A stretch of DNA of 64,000 nt from Amorphoplanes friuliensis DSM 7358. Its GTDB lineage: Bacteria; Actinomycetota; Actinomycetes; Mycobacteriales; Micromonosporaceae. Position 1 is the stretch's first letter. Each line of letters opens with the position of its first letter. Where the stretch lies: assembly GCF_000494755.1 (NCBI RefSeq), contig NC_022657.1, positions 4,874,001 to 4,938,000 on the forward strand. The letters are read 5' to 3'. Below, piece by piece: positions 16,200 through 24,560 of this stretch. A program made the position numbers and the translations under genes. Under the pieces are notes generated by a model that searched no databases, had not been told where the DNA came from, and saw only the letters and a list, made by a program, of their open reading frames with translations.

Positions 16200-18320
16200 A
16201 TGACCACTCCTGGGTCTGATCAGAAGGGCCCGCTCGCTCGTGCCGGCCTCGGCAACCGCGCGGGTGACGACCGGCCGCCGTCCCCGCCGCCGTGGCGGGT
16301 CGAGGGCGCGCCGGAGGGTGGTCGCGGGCCGGACCAGCCCAAACGACGGCCGGCCTGGCAGCGGTTCGGCTGGATGCTGCTCGTCCTGCTCGCGCTGAAC
16401 TGGATCATCTCGTCGTTCCTGCTGGCGCCGGAACCGCGCACCCCGGTCTCCTACACGTTCTTCCTGACCCAGGTCGATGCGAAGAACGTGGCCGACATCA
16501 CCTCGACCGCCGACACCATCGAAGGCACCTTCAGCAAGAAGGCGGCCTACACACCGGTCGGTGAGAAGAAGGCCGAACAGGTCGACCGGTTCACCACCCA
16601 GCGGCCGTCCTTCGCCGACGACGACCTCTTTGCGAAGCTCCAGGCCAACGGTGTGCCCGTCAACGCCAACCCGCCGGACGCGCCACGACCGATCTGGCAG
16701 CAGGTGCTGCTCGGGTTCGGGCCGACGCTCCTGCTGGTCGGGCTGCTTATCTGGTTCCTCAGACGTGCGGCCGCCGGGGCCGGTGGTGGCATCGGCGGCT
16801 TCGGCAAGTCACGGGCCAAGCTCTACCAGCCCGAGGGCGGGCCGCGCACGACCTTCGCGGACGTGGCCGGCATCGAGGAGGTCGAGCAGGAGGTCACCGA
16901 GATCGTCGACTTCCTCCGCGAGCCCGAGAAGTACCGCAAGCTCGGTGCGCAGATCCCGCACGGCGTCCTTCTGTCCGGCCCGCCCGGTACGGGCAAGACG
17001 CTCCTTGCGCGGGCGGTCGCCGGCGAGGCGAAGGTGCCGTTCTTCTCGATGTCGGCCTCGGAGTTCATTGAGATGATCGTCGGTGTGGGTGCGAGCCGCG
17101 TCCGGGATCTCTTCGAGCAGGCCAAGAAGGTCGCCCCGTCGATCATCTTCATCGACGAGCTGGACGCGATCGGCCGGGCCCGCGGTGGCGCCCAGTCGCT
17201 GGGTGGCAACGACGAACGCGAGCAGACTCTCAACCAGATCCTCACCGAGATGGACGGCTTCACCGGCAGCGAGGGTGTGGTCGTGCTGGCCGCGACCAAC
17301 CGGCCCGAGATTCTCGACCAGGCGCTGCTGCGCCCGGGCCGCTTCGACCGGCGTGTCACCGTCAGCCCGCCGGACCTGAGCGGCCGGCGCAAGATCCTCG
17401 AGGTGCACACCCGCGGGGTGCCGGTCGGGCCGGACGTCGACCTCCAGGCCCTGGCCTCGGCCACCCCGGGCATGGTCGGCGCCGACCTGAAAAACCTGGT
17501 CAACGAGGCGGCGCTGCTGGCCGCCCGCCGGGCCCACGCCACGGTGGTGACCGCCGACTTCACCGACGCCCTCGAGAAGATCGTGCTCGGCACGGTCCGC
17601 GGCATCATGCTCACGCCCGAGGAGAAGGAACGCACCGCGTTCCACGAGTCGGGTCACGCGCTGCTCGGCATGCTCACGCCGGGCGCCGACCCGGTCCGCA
17701 AGATCTCGATCATCCCGCGCGGCCAGGCCCTGGGTGTGACGTTCCAGAGCCCGTCCGCCGACCGCTACGGCTACTCGGCGAAATACCTGCGCGGCCGCAT
17801 CATCGGCGCGCTGGGCGGCCGGGCCGCCGAGGAGGTCGTCTACGGCGACATGACCACCGGCGCGGAGAGCGACCTCGATCAGGTCAGCAACATCGCCCGG
17901 CAGATGGTCGGTCGCTGGGGCATGTCCGAGGCCATCGGCCCGGTCACGGTCCTGCCCCCACCCGGCAGCGAGTCGCCGTTCGGCCTCGACGGCGTCGCCC
18001 CGGCGACCAAGGAGCTGATCGACGCCGAGGTCCGCAAGATCGTCGACGAGTGTTACGAGGAGGCGCTCGCCCTGCTCCGCGGCCACCGCGACCAGCTCAG
18101 CGCCCTCGCCCACCGGCTCCTGGAGTCGGAGACCCTAGACGAGGAGGACGCCTACGCCGCCGCCGGTATCTCCCGCGACGCCGCACCGGGCGCCCTGGCC
18201 CGCGGCGAGGTCCCCGGCATTCCCCCGGCCCCGGGCCTCCCACCCGAGGATCCGGCAGCCCCGGCGGACGTCGCGCCCCGAGAGGCCACCGGCGCCAGCA
18301 AGAACGGTGCGGCGGAGTAA
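16200..18320 (+). CDS. ftsH: ATP-dependent zinc metalloprotease FtsH
   Basis: A 706-residue membrane AAA+ protease. Membrane helices lie at ~57-75 and ~170-188 around an extracytoplasmic domain. The ATPase has Walker A GPPGTGKT (260-267), Walker B IIFIDE (315-320) and the second region of homology with the arginine fingers (AATNRPEILDQALLRPGRFD, 365-384). The zinc site is HESGH (482-486), Ser replacing the usual Ala of HEAGH, which keeps all ligands. Unlike many FtsH proteins it has a proline/glycine-rich N-terminal extension (~50 residues) and an acidic Pro/Ala tail. It degrades misassembled membrane proteins. Its locus here, away from folate genes, suggests a possible second copy. Confidence 0.96.
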   Translation: MTTPGSDQKGPLARAGLGNRAGDDRPPSPPPWRVEGAPEGGRGPDQPKRRPAWQRFGWMLLVLLALNWIISSFLLAPEPRTPVSYTFFLTQVDAKNVADITSTADTIEGTFSKKAAYTPVGEKKAEQVDRFTTQRPSFADDDLFAKLQANGVPVNANPPDAPRPIWQQVLLGFGPTLLLVGLLIWFLRRAAAGAGGGIGGFGKSRAKLYQPEGGPRTTFADVAGIEEVEQEVTEIVDFLREPEKYRKLGAQIPHGVLLSGPPGTGKTLLARAVAGEAKVPFFSMSASEFIEMIVGVGASRVRDLFEQAKKVAPSIIFIDELDAIGRARGGAQSLGGNDEREQTLNQILTEMDGFTGSEGVVVLAATNRPEILDQALLRPGRFDRRVTVSPPDLSGRRKILEVHTRGVPVGPDVDLQALASATPGMVGADLKNLVNEAALLAARRAHATVVTADFTDALEKIVLGTVRGIMLTPEEKERTAFHESGHALLGMLTPGADPVRKISIIPRGQALGVTFQSPSADRYGYSAKYLRGRIIGALGGRAAEEVVYGDMTTGAESDLDQVSNIARQMVGRWGMSEAIGPVTVLPPPGSESPFGLDGVAPATKELIDAEVRKIVDECYEEALALLRGHRDQLSALAHRLLESETLDEEDAYAAAGISRDAAPGALARGEVPGIPPAPGLPPEDPAAPADVAPREATGASKNGAAE

Positions 18321-18333
18321 CGCATGGGCTCGA

Positions 18334-18568
18334 AGGCGCAAAGGGTGTTGCTGCGGGCGAGGAGGGCCGCTTCCTCGACTGGAGTGCCGAGCTCGGCCGC
18401 CCGCTCTTCCCGATCGGCGAGCTCGACCACGGCCGGTTCTTCCTCGGCATCGACGACACCGGTGAGATCTACCTGGTGGAGACCTGGCTGGCGACCTTCG
18501 GCCGGATGCCGGAGGCTCTCGACAACCTGATCCTCGGCGTGAAGCCCCGCGACCTGACACCGAGCTGA
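18334..18568 (+). pseudogene. SUKH-3 family immunity-type protein, C-terminal remnant
   Basis: Directly behind ftsH one frame reads VAAGEEGRFLDWSAELGRPL, then FPIGELDHGRFFLGIDDTG and EIYLVETWLATFGRMPEALD, ending at TGA 18566-18568. This is the second half of a SUKH-3 (SMI1/KNR4-like) domain, the family of toxin-immunity and scaffold proteins. The first half is missing, and no in-frame start codon precedes the conserved part: the ATG at 18324 is in another frame. It is therefore a truncated gene, probably fused to this spot by a deletion next to ftsH. Confidence 0.65.
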
Positions 18569-18581
18569 GCGGAGGCCGGCG

Positions 18582-19382
18582 TCAGGATTCGGGTGGGCCG
18601 GTGACCGGAGGCACACGCTCGATCCTGTTCCAGCCGGTCCAGCCCCGTTGGCGCATCAGGTCGACCATGCGGACGGCCCGGGGGTCGGACTCGACGGCGA
18701 GGCTGTCGAGCAGGTCGAACGACAGCTCGTCCTGCGACTGTTCGGCGGCGATCGTCTCGCCGGCGGTGTAGGCCTGCTCGGCGAGGGCCGCCATGATGTC
18801 GGCGGCCTCCTCCAGGCGGGGGTCGTCGACCCCCTCCGTCTCCAGGAGTTCGGACAGGATCAGGTACAGCCGGACGAGCCGGGGATCCTCCAGTTGCGCG
18901 AGTTTGGAGGGAATCCATTCGCTGATGCGGTCGGGCCAGCGGGCCGTCAGCAGGATCCAGCCGTCCCGTTCGGCCTCCAGCATCCGTCCCGACGCTCCGA
19001 TCTCCCGCAGACGGTCGATGTAGTGGACCACCGCGGGCGGAAGCACCAGGCTGTCCCCGGCGGCCAGCTGCGCAATCTGTTTGCGGCTGTTCTCCAACCG
19101 GCTGATCTCGTCGCTCAGCCGGCCGTCGATCCGCTCCACAGCCGCGGCGAAGGCAGTCTCGTCGGCGTCGAGCATCTCACCGATCTCGGACAGGGGTACG
19201 CCGGCCTCGGCCAGGGTGCGGATCCTGATGAGTGACACGACCGCCGTCGCGCCGTACTGCCGGTAGCCCGAGGCGTCCCGTGCGGGTTCGGGCAGGAGCC
19301 CGATCTGGTGGTAGTGCCGCACCGCCCGCACGGTGACGCCGGCGTACGACGCGAGTTGCCCGATAGTCAGCATGCTCTGCAC
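18582..19382 (-). CDS. MerR-family regulator of the ABC exporter operon
   Basis: A 266-residue MerR protein. The winged helix is at ~4-70 (LTIGQLASYAGVTVRAVRHY, then YRQYGATAVVSLIRIRTLAEAG), followed by a dimerisation helix (~78-112) and a long helical effector domain of unknown ligand. The start is GTG 19382, or ATG 19373 three codons in. It is the third gene of a unit with the ABC-2 ATPase and permease, six bases after the permease stop. A MerR-type operator lies at the head of that unit (20924-20944), so it most likely activates its own exporter on binding a toxic compound. Confidence 0.88.
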   Translation of the reverse strand: MQSMLTIGQLASYAGVTVRAVRHYHQIGLLPEPARDASGYRQYGATAVVSLIRIRTLAEAGVPLSEIGEMLDADETAFAAAVERIDGRLSDEISRLENSRKQIAQLAAGDSLVLPPAVVHYIDRLREIGASGRMLEAERDGWILLTARWPDRISEWIPSKLAQLEDPRLVRLYLILSELLETEGVDDPRLEEAADIMAALAEQAYTAGETIAAEQSQDELSFDLLDSLAVESDPRAVRMVDLMRQRGWTGWNRIERVPPVTGPPES

Positions 19383-19388
19383 CAGCCT

Positions 19389-20150
19389 TCAGGAGATCCT
19401 GCGACGGTACGTGATGTCGGCGAAGACGTAGGCGACCACGAGGGCGCCGATGCACCAGGCGAGGGCGGTCCAGATGTCGGACCCGACGGGCTGTCCGGTG
19501 AAGAGATCCCGGATCGTGTTGACGATGGAGGTCACCGGCTGGTGCTCGGCGAAGGCGCGTACCGGTCCGGGCATGGTGTCGGTGGGCACGAAGGCCGAGC
19601 TGAGGAACGGCAGGAAGATGAGCGGGTAGGAGAAGGCGCTCGCGCCGTCCACGGACTTGGCTGTGAGGCCGGGGATGACGGCCAGCCAGGTCAGGGCCAG
19701 GGTGAACAGCATCAGGATGCCGACGACGGCGAGCCACGCCAGGACACCGGCGCTGCTGCGGAAGCCCATGACCAGGGCGACGAGGACCACGACCACGAGC
19801 GAGATGAGGTTCGCGACCAGCGAGGTCACGACGTGCACCCACAGCACGGCCGGGCGGGCGATCGGCATCGACTGGAAGCGTTCGAAGATGCCGCCCTGCA
19901 GATCGGAGAAGAGCCGGTACGCCGTGTACGCGATCCCCGAGGCGATCGTGATGATCAGGATGCCGGGCAGCAGGTAGTTCACGTACGAGCCGGTCCCGGT
20001 CCTGATCGCGCCGCCGAGGACGTACACGAAGAGCAGCAGCATGATGATCGGCGTGACCACGGTGGTGATGATGGTGTCCGGGCTGCGGCTGATGTGGCGC
20101 AGCGAGCGGCCCAGCAGGACGGCGGTGTCGCCGAAGAAGTGCTTGGTCAT
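19389..20150 (-). CDS. ABC-2 type exporter permease (DrrB-like)
   Basis: A 253-residue permease with six membrane helices (roughly 20-42, 58-80, 104-130, 138-160, 168-188, 225-245), the ABC-2 topology used by daunorubicin-type drug exporters. The segment FSDLQGGIFERFQSMPIARP after the second helix is the characteristic cytoplasmic loop of the DrrB family. Its ATG shares one base with the TGA of the ATPase gene. Together they would form a dimeric drug or lipid exporter. Confidence 0.9.
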   Translation of the reverse strand: MTKHFFGDTAVLLGRSLRHISRSPDTIITTVVTPIIMLLLFVYVLGGAIRTGTGSYVNYLLPGILIITIASGIAYTAYRLFSDLQGGIFERFQSMPIARPAVLWVHVVTSLVANLISLVVVVLVALVMGFRSSAGVLAWLAVVGILMLFTLALTWLAVIPGLTAKSVDGASAFSYPLIFLPFLSSAFVPTDTMPGPVRAFAEHQPVTSIVNTIRDLFTGQPVGSDIWTALAWCIGALVVAYVFADITYRRRIS

Positions 20151-20905
20151 CAGTTGTCCTTCTTGGCGCCGACGAGGCTGAGGAAGACGTCCTCCAGCGT
20201 GGGCTGCTTCTCGACGTACTCGACCTTGGCCGGCGGGAGGAGCTGCTTGAGCTCGGCGAGGGTGCCGTTCACGATGATCCGGCCCTCGTGGAGGATCGCG
20301 ATCCGGTCGGCGAGGTGTTCCGCCTCGTCGAGGTACTGCGTGGTGAGCAGCACGGTCGTGCCGCCCTCGGCGAGGTCCTTGACGGCCTGCCACACGTCCA
20401 GGCGCGCTTCCGGGTCCAGCCCGGTGGTCGGCTCGTCGAGGAAGATGACCGGCGGGTCCCCGATGAGACTCATCGCGAGGTCCAAGCGGCGGCGCATGCC
20501 CCCCGAGTACGTCGCGACCCGGCGGGCACCGGCCTCGGTCAGCGAGAAGCGCTTCAGGAGGTCGTCCGCGATCGCGCCGGAGTTCTTGAGGTGGCGCAGC
20601 CGGGCGACCAGGATCAGGTTCTCCCGCCCGGTGAGGATCTCGTCGACCGCGGCGAACTGCCCGGTGAGGCTGATCGACTCGCGGACCTCACCGGCCTGCG
20701 TCGCGACGTCGAAGTCGTGGACCCGGGCGGTCCCGGCGTCCGCCTTGAGCAGTGTGGACAGGATCTTCACGAGGGTGGTCTTGCCGGCGCCGTTCGAGCC
20801 GAGCAGGGCGAAGATGCTGCCCCGCTCCACCTCGAGGTCGACGCCCCGCAGAACCTTCAGGTCCTTGAACGATTTTTCCAGGCCTTGCACCTGTATCGCG
20901 GTCAT
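20150..20905 (-). CDS. ABC exporter ATPase (DrrA-like)
   Basis: A 251-residue ATP-binding subunit. Walker A is GSNGAGKT (36-43), the signature is YSGGM (133-137) and Walker B VIFLDEP (153-159). The C-terminal VEYVEKQPTLEDVFLSLVG is the DrrA-type tail that contacts the permease. I place the start at ATG 20905: the longer frame to 20944 would run through the MerR operator. With the promoter elements ending seven bases before it, the transcript is probably leaderless, which explains the missing ribosome site. It powers the permease encoded next. Confidence 0.92.
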   Translation of the reverse strand: MTAIQVQGLEKSFKDLKVLRGVDLEVERGSIFALLGSNGAGKTTLVKILSTLLKADAGTARVHDFDVATQAGEVRESISLTGQFAAVDEILTGRENLILVARLRHLKNSGAIADDLLKRFSLTEAGARRVATYSGGMRRRLDLAMSLIGDPPVIFLDEPTTGLDPEARLDVWQAVKDLAEGGTTVLLTTQYLDEAEHLADRIAILHEGRIIVNGTLAELKQLLPPAKVEYVEKQPTLEDVFLSLVGAKKDN

Positions 20906-20923
20906 GACGGCAAGCATGGAGGG

Positions 20924-20944
20924 TTGACGCTGCGTCAGGGTCAA
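20924..20944 (-). promoter_or_regulatory. MerR-type operator/promoter of the ABC exporter operon
   Basis: On the reverse strand TTGACC (20944-20939) starts a 21-bp dyad TTGAC...GTCAA with an inner TGACG/CGTCA repeat; a weak -10 (CATGCT, 20918-20913) follows after a 20-bp spacer, and the ATG comes 7 bases later. An over-long spacer containing a dyad is the hallmark of MerR-activated promoters. The regulator is the third gene of the same operon. Confidence 0.65.
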
Positions 20945-20962
20945 GCCCGCGCGCGGGGAACT

Positions 20963-22033
20963 TCAGCGGTGGCGGGCGACGACCGAGGACGCCAGGGCGG
21001 CGAGGGCCGTACGGGCGTCAGGCGTCAACGGGGCACCGGCGAGGGCAGCCATGGCCTCGGACGCCCGCTGGGAGATCAGGTCCTCGATCCGTTGCCGGGC
21101 ACCGGTCGCGACGATGATGTCGCGGAGCTCCCCGGCACCGGTGTCGTCGAGTGCGGGGTCGCCGAAGAGCTGCCGGATGCGGGCGGCCTGCGGGCGGTCG
21201 GCGCGGTCCCGGGCCATTGCGATCATGACAGTCGGCTTGCCCTCGCGGAGGTCGTCGATCACCGGTTTGCCCGTGACCGCCGGGTCGCCGAAGACGCCCA
21301 GGACGTCGTCGCGCAGCTGGAAGGCGTCGCCGAGCGGGTCACCGAAGTCCTGCAGGGCCGTCTGGAGGTCGTCGGGGGCACCCGCGAGCGCCGCGCCGAT
21401 CTGCAGCGGGCGGGTCACGGTGTAGCGCGCAGCCTTCATCCGGATGACGGTCAGCGCACCCGCGACCGAACCGTCGCCCACCCCCGAGACGAGGTCCAGG
21501 TACTGCCCGGCGATGACCTCGGTCCGCATGACGGTGAAGAGGCGGTAGCCGCGGTGGATCCATTCGACCGGCAGGCCCGACTCGTGGAGCATGTGGTCGG
21601 CCCAGGCGGCGCACAGGTCACCGCAGAGCAGGGCGGCGCTGTGGCCGTACCGGACGGCCTCGCCGCGCCAGGAGTGGCGGGTGTGGACGTCGGCGAAGTG
21701 GCGGTGGACGGTCGGCTGGCCGCGGCGCAGGGTGCTGCCGTCCATGATGTCGTCGTGGATCAGGGCGAACGCGTGGAACAGCTCCAGGGCGGCCGCGGCG
21801 ACGACGATCTGCGGGCTGTCGGGTTGCCCGGCACCGCGCCAGCCCCAGTAGCAGAACATCGGGCGCAGACGCTTGCCGTCGGCGAGGACGAACCGGCGGA
21901 CGGCGTCGAGCACACCGGCCGGCGTGCCGTCGGGCCAGTGCGGGCGCTGCCGGTCGAGGTATTCGATGAGCGCCGACTCGCAGCGGCGGGCCAGACCCGC
22001 GGCGTCGGTCTCCGGCGCCATGCCCACGGTCAT
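20963..22033 (-). CDS. Polyprenyl (probably geranylgeranyl) diphosphate synthase
   Basis: A 356-residue all-trans prenyltransferase. The first aspartate-rich motif is DDIMD (94-98) and the second DDVLG (242-246); KRLRP (54-58) and the GKP loop bind diphosphate. Phe89, five residues before the first motif, is the chain-length pattern of C20-making type-I GGPP synthases. The ATG at 22033 overlaps the stop of the phosphatase-like gene as ATGA. As the last gene of the ebo-like operon it likely supplies the isoprenoid for the UbiA-type prenyltransferase encoded upstream. Confidence 0.9.
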   Translation of the reverse strand: MTVGMAPETDAAGLARRCESALIEYLDRQRPHWPDGTPAGVLDAVRRFVLADGKRLRPMFCYWGWRGAGQPDSPQIVVAAAALELFHAFALIHDDIMDGSTLRRGQPTVHRHFADVHTRHSWRGEAVRYGHSAALLCGDLCAAWADHMLHESGLPVEWIHRGYRLFTVMRTEVIAGQYLDLVSGVGDGSVAGALTVIRMKAARYTVTRPLQIGAALAGAPDDLQTALQDFGDPLGDAFQLRDDVLGVFGDPAVTGKPVIDDLREGKPTVMIAMARDRADRPQAARIRQLFGDPALDDTGAGELRDIIVATGARQRIEDLISQRASEAMAALAGAPLTPDARTALAALASSVVARHR

Positions 22034-23412
22034 GAGGCGAGCCCGGCCAGGCGCAGCAGCAGGTCCTTGACGTCGGTGGCCTCGACCCGGTCGCGGGCGA
22101 AGGCCGGGTCCGAGCAGATCAGCACCGGGGCGTCGCGCTCGTCGGACGGCAGCCGCCCGTGGGAGCCGCGGACCGCCCTGGCTCCGGCGTCGAGGCCGAC
22201 CACACTCATCATGTACCGCATGCCGAGCTTCTTGCGGAGCAGGGCGACTCCGGCGCGGCCCTTCGCGGCGCCGGGTCCCGCCGGGTCGAAGAAGAGCTCC
22301 GCGGGGTCGTACCCGGGCTTGCGGTGGATCTCCACCAGGCGGGCGAAGTCCGGCGCTTTCGCGTCGTCCAGCCAGTAGTAGTAGGTGAACCAGGCGTACG
22401 GCTCGGCGACGAGGACGAGGTCGCCGGAGCGCTCGTGGTCGAGGCCGTACTCGTGCTGGGCGGTGGCATCGAGGACCTCGGCGACACCGGGCAGCCCTTC
22501 GCACAGCTTGGTCACGGCCTCGAGGTCGGCGGGGTCGCGGACGTAGACGTGGGCGATCTGGTGGTCGGCGACGGCGAAGGCCCGCGACGTCCACGGGTCG
22601 AGGTACTCCATCCCGGCCTGCGTGTAGACGTTCAGCAGCCCCTCGGAGCGCAGCAGCCGGTTGATGTCGACCGGCTGGGACACGTCCGTGATGCCGTACT
22701 CGGACAGGACCACGACCGTGGCGTCCCGCGCGGCGGCGGCGTCCAGCAGCGGGCCCAGGGTGACGTCCAGCTCGGCGGCGGCCGCGGCGGCCTGGGGCGC
22801 GGACGGGCCGTACCGCTGCAGGTCGTAGTCGAGGTGCGGGACGTACACGAGGGTCAGGTCCGGCTGGTGGTCCGCCATGATCTGCTCGGCGGCCTTGACG
22901 ATCCAGGCCGAGGACGGCAGGCCGGCGTTGGCACCCCAGTAGCTGAAGAGCGGGAACGTGCCGAGCTTCGCGGTGAGCTCGTCGTGCAGCTCGGGCGGGT
23001 CGGTGTAACAGTCGGGGTCCTTGCGGCCGTCGGCGTGGTAGACCGGCCGCGGGGTGACCGTCCAGTTCACGTCGGCGCCCATGGCGTACCACCAGCAGAC
23101 GTTGGCGACCGTGTAGCCGGGCTGCTGCCGCCGGGCCGCGTGCCACAGCTTGTCGCCGCCGACGAGCGCGTTGCTCTGCCGCCAGAGCAGGACCTCGCCG
23201 AGGTCGCGGAAGTACCAGCCGTTGCCGACGATGCCGTGCTCGGCGGGCAGGGCTCCGGTGAGGATGGTGGACTGCACCGAGCACGTGACCGCCGGCAGCA
23301 CGGTTCCGAGGGTGGCCCGGAACCCCGTACCGGCGAGCCGGGCGAGGCGCGGCATGTGGTCCAGCAGGCGGGGGGTGAGCCCCGCGACGTCGAGTACGAC
23401 CACGGGCTTCAC
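22030..23412 (-). CDS. Alkaline-phosphatase-superfamily protein (nucleotide pyrophosphatase-like) of ebo operon
   Basis: A 460-residue protein of the type-I phosphodiesterase/nucleotide pyrophosphatase fold. The N-terminal VVVLDVAG supplies metal ligand D8, and PAVTCSVQS the Thr43 nucleophile with EHGIVGNGW following. Two usual metal-binding places are altered: the expected D-H-G motif reads SEYGITDV, and the P-D-x-x-x-H region reads PHLDYDLQRYG. It may therefore use a different metal set or have lost diesterase activity. The start is GTG 23412, overlapping the eboE stop by four bases. I recall a pyrophosphatase-like member in other ebo clusters. Confidence 0.82.
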   Translation of the reverse strand: MKPVVVLDVAGLTPRLLDHMPRLARLAGTGFRATLGTVLPAVTCSVQSTILTGALPAEHGIVGNGWYFRDLGEVLLWRQSNALVGGDKLWHAARRQQPGYTVANVCWWYAMGADVNWTVTPRPVYHADGRKDPDCYTDPPELHDELTAKLGTFPLFSYWGANAGLPSSAWIVKAAEQIMADHQPDLTLVYVPHLDYDLQRYGPSAPQAAAAAAELDVTLGPLLDAAAARDATVVVLSEYGITDVSQPVDINRLLRSEGLLNVYTQAGMEYLDPWTSRAFAVADHQIAHVYVRDPADLEAVTKLCEGLPGVAEVLDATAQHEYGLDHERSGDLVLVAEPYAWFTYYYWLDDAKAPDFARLVEIHRKPGYDPAELFFDPAGPGAAKGRAGVALLRKKLGMRYMMSVVGLDAGARAVRGSHGRLPSDERDAPVLICSDPAFARDRVEATDVKDLLLRLAGLAS

Positions 23413-24560
23413 GGCGTGACCCCCTGTTGTGCGGTGAGTCCCAGCGCGGTGAGCTGGGCGCGGGCGAAGAACAACTCGGAGGCGATCCCGGAGGCGAGCT
23501 CGGCCGGGCTGCCGGGCCGCGAGGTCGGCGGCAGCACGTTCCAGGTGTACGTCTCCACGTCGAAGTGGTCGCACAGCGGCTCCGGCCCGCCGGCGAGCAA
23601 CGCCAGCGAGTCGGCGAGCACCCCGACCGTGGTCTGCAGCGGCGGTACGGGAGGCGCGTGCAACGGCACGTGGTAGTGGACCCGCCAGGGCTCGTCCCGG
23701 GCGCCGGGTGTGGCCAGCGCCTCGTCGAGGTCGTCGGTGGACAGTCCCAGCGGCCCGCGCGTCTGGTGCAGGAACCGCGGCTCGACGTACTCCCCCAGCA
23801 CGGCCGCGTCGGCTCGCGGGTCGGCGCTGGCGAGCGCGGCCGACACCTGCACCTTGACGATCGGTAGCCCTGCCTCGCGCAGTGTTCGTAGCGCCTCGGC
23901 GGGCTCTTCCCAGGCGCAGGCGAGGTGGGCCAGGTCGAGGCAGACGCCGAGCCGGTCGGTGTCCACGTCCGCCAGCAGCTCGGCGGCCTGGGTGGTGTTC
24001 TCGATGATGCAGCCGGGCTCGGGCTCGAAGGCGACCCGGATGTCGCGCTCACCGCGGGACAGCGTGCGGGCGAGCTCGTCCAAGTGGTGCCGGCAGGCGT
24101 CGGCCCGGTCGGCGGTCCACGGGTCGCGCCAGGCGAGCGGCAGCGTGGAGATCGAGCCCCGCACGGCGTCGTCCGGCAGCAGGTCGGTCAGCACCCGGGC
24201 CAGATCGAGGGTGTACGAGAGCCGCTGCGGCGTACTCCAGTCGGGCTGGTAGACCGCGTGCTTGACCACAGGCGCCTGGAACGCCTGGTACGGGAACCCG
24301 TTGAGCGTCACCACCTCCAGTCCGCGAGCGTCGAGCTCCCGGCGCAACCGCTGGCGCCCCGCGACGTCGGAGGCGAGCCCGGCCGCGACCGGCGCCGCGA
24401 GCCACAGACCGAGCCCCAGCACGTCGGTGCCGAGCCGTTCCCGGATCGGTACGGCGTACGTGTCCAGCTGCGCGAGAATCCCCGCGAAGTCCTCGGCGGC
24501 GTGCACGTTGGTGCAGTACGACAGGTGGACGGTCTGCCCGCCGGGGTGCCGCAGCCGCAT
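23409..24560 (-). CDS. eboE: EboE-like TIM-barrel protein (metabolite traffic protein)
   Basis: A 383-residue protein of the xylose-isomerase-like TIM-barrel fold, beginning LRHPGGQTVHLSYCTNVHAAE, which is the typical start of EboE proteins. Barrel-end metal ligands are visible in VAFEPEPGCIIENT, GVCLDLAHLACAWEEP and VKVQVSAALASA. No reaction has been established for the family; in cyanobacteria and Pseudomonas the ebo genes are linked to export or positioning of small molecules. The ATG overlaps the stop of the TatD-like gene by one base (TGATG). Confidence 0.85.
   Translation of the reverse strand: MRLRHPGGQTVHLSYCTNVHAAEDFAGILAQLDTYAVPIRERLGTDVLGLGLWLAAPVAAGLASDVAGRQRLRRELDARGLEVVTLNGFPYQAFQAPVVKHAVYQPDWSTPQRLSYTLDLARVLTDLLPDDAVRGSISTLPLAWRDPWTADRADACRHHLDELARTLSRGERDIRVAFEPEPGCIIENTTQAAELLADVDTDRLGVCLDLAHLACAWEEPAEALRTLREAGLPIVKVQVSAALASADPRADAAVLGEYVEPRFLHQTRGPLGLSTDDLDEALATPGARDEPWRVHYHVPLHAPPVPPLQTTVGVLADSLALLAGGPEPLCDHFDVETYTWNVLPPTSRPGSPAELASGIASELFFARAQLTALGLTAQQGVTP

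Noticed and set aside
18324..18530. 68-codon gene starting at the ATG right after ftsH
   Set aside because: That frame gives a basic, motif-free peptide; the neighbouring frame carries the recognisable SUKH-3 sequence without a start.
22034..24052. 1029-codon reverse open frame continuous with the polyprenyl synthase
   Set aside because: Upstream of 22033 it is the wrong frame of the phosphatase-like and eboE genes, which have family motifs in their own frames.
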